Positions 60,236 through 64,000 of a stretch of 64,000 nucleotides of DNA are shown here, in pieces. The translations under genes were made by a program, and so were the position numbers. The stretch covers positions 3,673-67,672 of the forward strand of contig NZ_BBPP01000035.1 in NCBI RefSeq assembly GCF_000787835.1, in the 5' to 3' direction. Within the stretch, counting starts at the first letter, position 1; each line of letters begins with the position of its first letter. The notes beneath the pieces are model-generated. The model made no database searches. It saw only the letters and a program-made list of their open reading frames with translations, and was not told the DNA's origin. The stretch is from Streptacidiphilus melanogenes. Lineage in GTDB: Bacteria; Actinomycetota; Actinomycetes; Streptomycetales; Streptomycetaceae.

Positions 60236-62494
60236 ATGTCCGCAGCGCGCTCCGAGGAGCCCCCCGGCGACGGTCCGTCCTGGGCGGGCTCGCTGAGCGA
60301 GCGAGCCTTCGAGCAGTCGCCGGTGCCGTGGATGCTCTGCGCGCCCGACGGGCGGCTGCTGCGGATCAACGAGGCGATGAAGGAACTCGCCGGCCTGTGG
60401 GAGGGGGAACTGCGCGGACGCCTCCCGACCGAACTCGGGCAGGACGACGACGCGCCGATCAACCGGGTGGACTCCTCCGTCTTCGAGGAGTCCACCCGCC
60501 TGATCCGGGAGGTCGGCTCCACCGGCCTGCCGCAGACCATGGAGACCTACGTGCGGGTCCCCGGCGAGCTCGAGACCCGGGCCTGGGAGGTCCGCTACAC
60601 CCCCGTCCGGGGCGCGGACGGCGAGCTGGAGGCGGTCGCCCTCACCGCCGTCGACTTCACCGAGCAGTTCGCCGCCCGGCAGCGCCTCGGCCTGCTGAAC
60701 GCGGCCACGGCCGGCATCGGCGCCTCCCTGGACGTCACCCGTACCGCTCGGGACCTGGTCGACGTCTCCGTCCCCGTCTTCGCCGACTTCGTCGCCGTCG
60801 ACCTGCTCGACGGCGTCTTCCACGGCGAGGAGCCGGCCGCCGGCCCGCTGCCGGGACCGGTCCTGCTGCGCCGCGCCGCCCAGGCACGCAGCGGCGCCGA
60901 TCCCGACGCGGCACAGCAGGGCGACACGGTCGCGACGCGGGAGCGTTACACACCGGGTGTCGTGGAGGAGGGCGAACGCGGCAGCTACCCCCTCGACTCC
61001 CCGCCCGCCCGCTGCCTGGCCACCGGCCGCTCCGGCCGCTACGCCGCCGGCGACCCCGAGCTGGAGGCCTGGTTCGCCGCCGACACCGCGCGCGGCGCCT
61101 GGGCGCGCCGCCACGGCATGGTCTCGATGCTGACCGTTCCCGTCACCGCGCGGGAGACCACGATGGGCGTGGTCATCCTCTGCCGTCTCGGCGCCGCCGC
61201 TCCGTTCACCGCCGACGAGCAGTCGATCGCCGAGGAGCTCGTCGCGCACGCGGCGATCTGCCTCGACAACGCCCGCCGCTACACGCGCGAGCGGACCACC
61301 GCGCTCACCCTCCAGCACAGCCTGCTCCAGCAGCGGCCCCCGAGACAGGCCGCCGTCGAGGTCGCCACCCGCTACGTCCCGGCCAGCGGCCAGGCCGGCG
61401 TCGGCGGCGACTGGTACGACGTGATCCCGCTCTCCGGCACCCGGGTGGCGCTCGTCGTCGGCGACGTCACCGGCCACGGTCTGCAGGCCTCCGTCACCAT
61501 GGCCCGCCTGCGCACCGCCGTGCGCACCCTCGCCGACGTCGACCTGCCCCCCGACGAGCTCCTGTCCCACCTCGACGACCTGGTCATCAGCCTGAACGCG
61601 GAGGCCGGGGCGTACGGTCCCGAGGACAGCGGCTTCGGCGGCGCGGGCCCGGGGACGGACCCGCCGCCGGGCGCGTCCGTGCTCGGCCCCTCGGCCTTCT
61701 TCGACGGGCAGGTCTTCGGCGACATCGGCGCCACCTGCCTCTACGTCGTCTACGACCCGATCGCCTGCCGCGCCGCGCTCGCCCGCGCGGGGCACCCCGT
61801 CCCCGCGGTGCGGCTGCCGGACGGCGACGTGGAGTTCCTCGACGTTCCGGCCGGCCCCCCACTGGGCCTCGGCGGCCTGGCCTTCGAGACCGTCGAGGTG
61901 GAGCTGCCGGCGGGCAGCCTGCTGGCGCTCTTCACGGACGGACTGATCGAGTCGCGCCACCGCGACCTGGACGAGAGCCTGCGTCTGCTGGCCGCGGCGC
62001 TGTCCGGCGCGGGCCCCGATCTGCTCGCCGTGAGCGAGCGGGTCCTCGGCGCGCTCACCCGGCACCGCCCCGAGGACGACGTCGCCCTCCTCCTCGCCCG
62101 CACCCGCACCCTGGGCGCGGACCAGGTCGCCGACTGGGAGATCACCCCCGACCCCGCGTACGTCGCCGACGCACGCCGCCTCGCCGCGCGGCAGCTGGCC
62201 CACTGGGGCCTGGACGAGCTGGTCTTCGTCACGGAACTGGTGGTCAGCGAGCTGGTCACCAACGCGATCCGGCACGGCCGTCCCCCGATCCGGCTCCGCC
62301 TCATCCGCGACTCCGCGCTGACCTGCGAGGTCTCCGACTCCAGCAGCACCGCGCCCCACCTGCGGCGCGCCCGCACCATGGAGGAGGGCGGCCGCGGCCT
62401 GATGCTCGTCGCCCAGTGCGCGACCCGCTGGGGCACCCGCCACAGCTCCGACGGCAAGACCATCTGGGCGGAACAGGCCCTGCCCACCCACTGA
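60236..62494 (+). CDS. PAS-GAF-SpoIIE phosphatase with ATPase domain (second copy)
   Basis: A 752-aa protein with the same domain order as the one at 42991-45444: PAS (about 20-125; QSPVPWMLCAPDGRLLRINEAMKELAG), GAF (about 145-360), PP2C/SpoIIE (about 375-620; GGDWYDVIPLSGTRVALVVGDVTGHG and FTDGLIESR and DDVALLLAR), HATPase (about 640-745; VVSELVTNAIRHG and GRGLMLVAQCATRWG). ATG at 60236; the frame opens to 60092. Sequence differs enough that the two copies probably serve different partners. Confidence 0.92.
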   Translation: MSAARSEEPPGDGPSWAGSLSERAFEQSPVPWMLCAPDGRLLRINEAMKELAGLWEGELRGRLPTELGQDDDAPINRVDSSVFEESTRLIREVGSTGLPQTMETYVRVPGELETRAWEVRYTPVRGADGELEAVALTAVDFTEQFAARQRLGLLNAATAGIGASLDVTRTARDLVDVSVPVFADFVAVDLLDGVFHGEEPAAGPLPGPVLLRRAAQARSGADPDAAQQGDTVATRERYTPGVVEEGERGSYPLDSPPARCLATGRSGRYAAGDPELEAWFAADTARGAWARRHGMVSMLTVPVTARETTMGVVILCRLGAAAPFTADEQSIAEELVAHAAICLDNARRYTRERTTALTLQHSLLQQRPPRQAAVEVATRYVPASGQAGVGGDWYDVIPLSGTRVALVVGDVTGHGLQASVTMARLRTAVRTLADVDLPPDELLSHLDDLVISLNAEAGAYGPEDSGFGGAGPGTDPPPGASVLGPSAFFDGQVFGDIGATCLYVVYDPIACRAALARAGHPVPAVRLPDGDVEFLDVPAGPPLGLGGLAFETVEVELPAGSLLALFTDGLIESRHRDLDESLRLLAAALSGAGPDLLAVSERVLGALTRHRPEDDVALLLARTRTLGADQVADWEITPDPAYVADARRLAARQLAHWGLDELVFVTELVVSELVTNAIRHGRPPIRLRLIRDSALTCEVSDSSSTAPHLRRARTMEEGGRGLMLVAQCATRWGTRHSSDGKTIWAEQALPTH

Positions 62495-62723
62495 GCTGCC
62501 ACAGGGCGCGGGTCTGGGGTGGGGCTCCTGCCGGCCCGTCGGGTCCGTAGGCCGGACGGGCCCGTCCCGAGCCGAGCCGCCCGGCGCCGGTGCGGGGCAG
62601 GTGGGGCCGCCTCACGCGAAAGCCCGGCCCGCGCGCCGGTGAGGGCCCCTGGGGCTCCCGGGGGACGCGGTCCCGCCTTCGGGCGATGGCTGGGGGGCGG
62701 GTGGCGGCTCGGCCGCGTGGGGG

Positions 62724-64000
62724 CTACTCGCTGGGGAAGGCGGCCGCCGCCTCTGCGGCGAAGGTGCGGGCGTGGTGGAGGACGGCTGCGGTGCGTTCGG
62801 TGTTGCCGAGGTCGCGGTAGTAGGCGAGGGCTTCGGCCAGGGCGCGGGCGGAGCCCGCGTAGTCCTGGGTGGCGCGGAGCACCTGGCCGAGTTCGTGCAG
62901 GCTGCGCGCCGCGCCCACCGGCTCGGCGTGGGTGCGGTAGGTGTCGCTGACCAGCGTCAGCAGCCGCGTCGCCTCGGTGAGCTCGCCCTGCGACCAGCGG
63001 ACCAGCGCCAGGTCGTGACTGGCCAGCGTGGTGCCGTGGATCTGCCGCAGCTCCTCGAAGATCCGTAGCGACGCCTCCAGGTTGTCCACCGCGGCGTCCC
63101 ACTCCTCCAGGCGGCGCTGCAGCCGCCCGAGGCTGTGCAGCGCGTTGGCCTCGCCCACCCGGCTGCCCAGCACGCGGTAGGCGTCGAGGGCCTGTTCCAG
63201 CAGCCGTGCGGACGCGGCGAACTCGCCGCGTCCCTCGGCGAGACGGCCCAGGTCCCACAGGGCGTTCGTGGTGCCGAGGCGGTCGCCCAGCCGACGGTAG
63301 AGCGTGAGGGCCCGCTCGGCCATCGCGTTGGCGCCGTCGGCGTCGTCCTGCATCCGCAGCGCGCGCCCCAGCGCCCACGTGGCGTTGGCCTCGCCGCGCC
63401 CGTTGCCGAGCTCCCGGTAGAGCGCGAGCGCCTCGCGGTGCAGCGCGGCGGCCGCCGCGTGCTTGTTGTCCATGTGGCGGGCGCGGCCCTGCTCCCACAG
63501 CGCCTCCGCCTCGCCGAGCCGGTCGCCCAGCGACCGGTGGCACCGCAGTGCCTGTTCGTGCAGCGCGCAGGCCGTCGCGACCTCGCTCGTCATCAGCCGG
63601 ATCCGGCCCAGCTCCAGCAGCGCCGCGCCCTCCGCGGCCACGTCGCCCCGGGCGCGGGCGTCGGCGAGGGCGCGGTCGTGCAGGACGAGCGCCTGCGCCC
63701 AGTGGCCCTCGCGTTCCATGAAGGTCCCCAGGACGGGCGAGAAGACCGCGAGTGCGTCCGGTCGGCTGCGCACCGTCTCCGGCGCGGCGGCGCAGGCCCA
63801 CAGGTTCGGCCAGTCGGCGCGCAGCCAGGTGAGCGCGCTCTCGAGGTCGCCCGGTTCGGCCGCCGGGAGCGGCGCCGGGGCCGGGGCGATCGGCGGTGCG
63901 GGGAGGCTGCGGCGGGAGATCAGGTCGTTCGCGGCTCCGGCCGCGTGGAGGTAGTAGTCGACCAGGCGTCGCCGCGCCGGCTCGACCTCGGCCTCCGCCG
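62724..64000 (-). CDS. C-terminal TPR part of an AfsR/SARP-type or NB-ARC regulator (cut by window end)
   Basis: Open frame of 425 codons running off the 3' end of the window, stop at 62724. The piece nearest the edge, RRRLVDYYLHAAGAANDLI then LTWLRADWPNLWACAAAPETV, matches the junction after the NB-ARC domain in AfsR-like regulators. The rest is seven or more TPR-like repeats of about 40 residues (ALYRELGNGRGEANATWALGRA; ALTLYRRLGDRLGTTNALWDLGRL; ALDAYRVLGSRVGEANALHSLGRL). An in-frame GTG at 63773 is internal, not the true start. Upstream DNA-binding and ATPase domains lie outside. Confidence 0.82.
   Translation of the reverse strand, partial: AEAEVEPARRRLVDYYLHAAGAANDLISRRSLPAPPIAPAPAPLPAAEPGDLESALTWLRADWPNLWACAAAPETVRSRPDALAVFSPVLGTFMEREGHWAQALVLHDRALADARARGDVAAEGAALLELGRIRLMTSEVATACALHEQALRCHRSLGDRLGEAEALWEQGRARHMDNKHAAAAALHREALALYRELGNGRGEANATWALGRALRMQDDADGANAMAERALTLYRRLGDRLGTTNALWDLGRLAEGRGEFAASARLLEQALDAYRVLGSRVGEANALHSLGRLQRRLEEWDAAVDNLEASLRIFEELRQIHGTTLASHDLALVRWSQGELTEATRLLTLVSDTYRTHAEPVGAARSLHELGQVLRATQDYAGSARALAEALAYYRDLGNTERTAAVLHHARTFAAEAAAAFPSE

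Noticed and set aside
60328-62550. Alternative plus-strand frame over the second SpoIIE-type gene
   Set aside because: Arg/Pro-rich composition and no domain; the motifs are all in the frame starting at 60236.

Overview
The window is chromosomal DNA from a high-GC actinobacterium, most likely a member of the Streptomycetaceae (Streptomyces, Kitasatospora or Streptacidiphilus; the sequence alone does not decide which). The signs are strong G/C preference at third codon positions, many GTG starts, GTGA/ATGA stop-start overlaps, leaderless genes with a TANNNT box six bases before the start codon, two copies of a GGGGCGCGGGGAAC-type dispersed inverted repeat, and Streptomyces-type small families (DUF5999, DUF5302, DUF6126, DUF2690). 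I see no tRNA, rRNA, CRISPR array, insertion sequence, integrase or prophage gene.

Region 1 (0-9.4 kb) is a conserved actinobacterial core block: DUF881, Sbp, DUF881, a zinc-ribbon/FHA protein with a GarA-like ETTS motif, FtsR-like MerR, DUF151 nuclease and a second MerR. It is followed by a SanA/YdcF-like protein, DNA polymerase IV and a convergent PRC-barrel/DUF2382 protein. Region 2 (9.5-16.8 kb) has a tandem glycine riboswitch ahead of gcvP, a dispersed repeat, two small minus-strand genes, a GCS2-type glutamate-cysteine ligase and a CPBP protease. Region 3 (16.8-31.5 kb) is accessory and regulatory: PhzF-like isomerase, MFS-MarR pair with a near-perfect palindromic operator, LacI, DUF4232 lipoprotein, PadR, HAD, a lone Clp N-domain, a DUF/antitoxin-like small protein, EF-hand protein, a saccharopine-dehydrogenase-like protein divergent from TetR, sugar porter, and a PaiB-like FMN protein divergent from a MocR regulator.

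Region 4 (31.6-35.4 kb) is paaABCDE, the phenylacetyl-CoA epoxidase operon, with a PaaR-type operator between its -35 and -10. Region 5 (35.4-48.3 kb) has a second dispersed repeat, ohrR/ohr, lgt, a DMT transporter, a flavin monooxygenase, a universal stress protein, a ubiquitin-like/Mut7-C protein, a PAS-GAF-SpoIIE-ATPase phosphatase, and an XRE-cupin regulator translationally coupled to a tiny DUF6126 membrane protein. Region 6 (48.3-54.6 kb) has a PASTA Ser/Thr kinase, then a 53-bp tandem repeat with a long dyad, a three-gene xylose-type sugar ABC operon, and a secreted protein that resembles the plant EXORDIUM/Phi-1 family. Region 7 (54.7-64 kb) has a quinone oxidoreductase with AraC, a leaderless SRPBCC-MarR operon, a membrane-anchored XRE/DUF2690 protein, an MreB-like protein divergent from a second SpoIIE-type phosphatase, and the C-terminal part of a TPR regulator running off the window end.

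No single locus is proved to be a new system. The best candidates for a second look are the DUF881-Sbp-FHA-FtsR block, the EXORDIUM-like exported protein, the tandem-repeat junction between sugar operon and kinase, the XRE-cupin/DUF6126 pair and the MreB-like/phosphatase pair. All family assignments were made by reading motifs; no database search was run.
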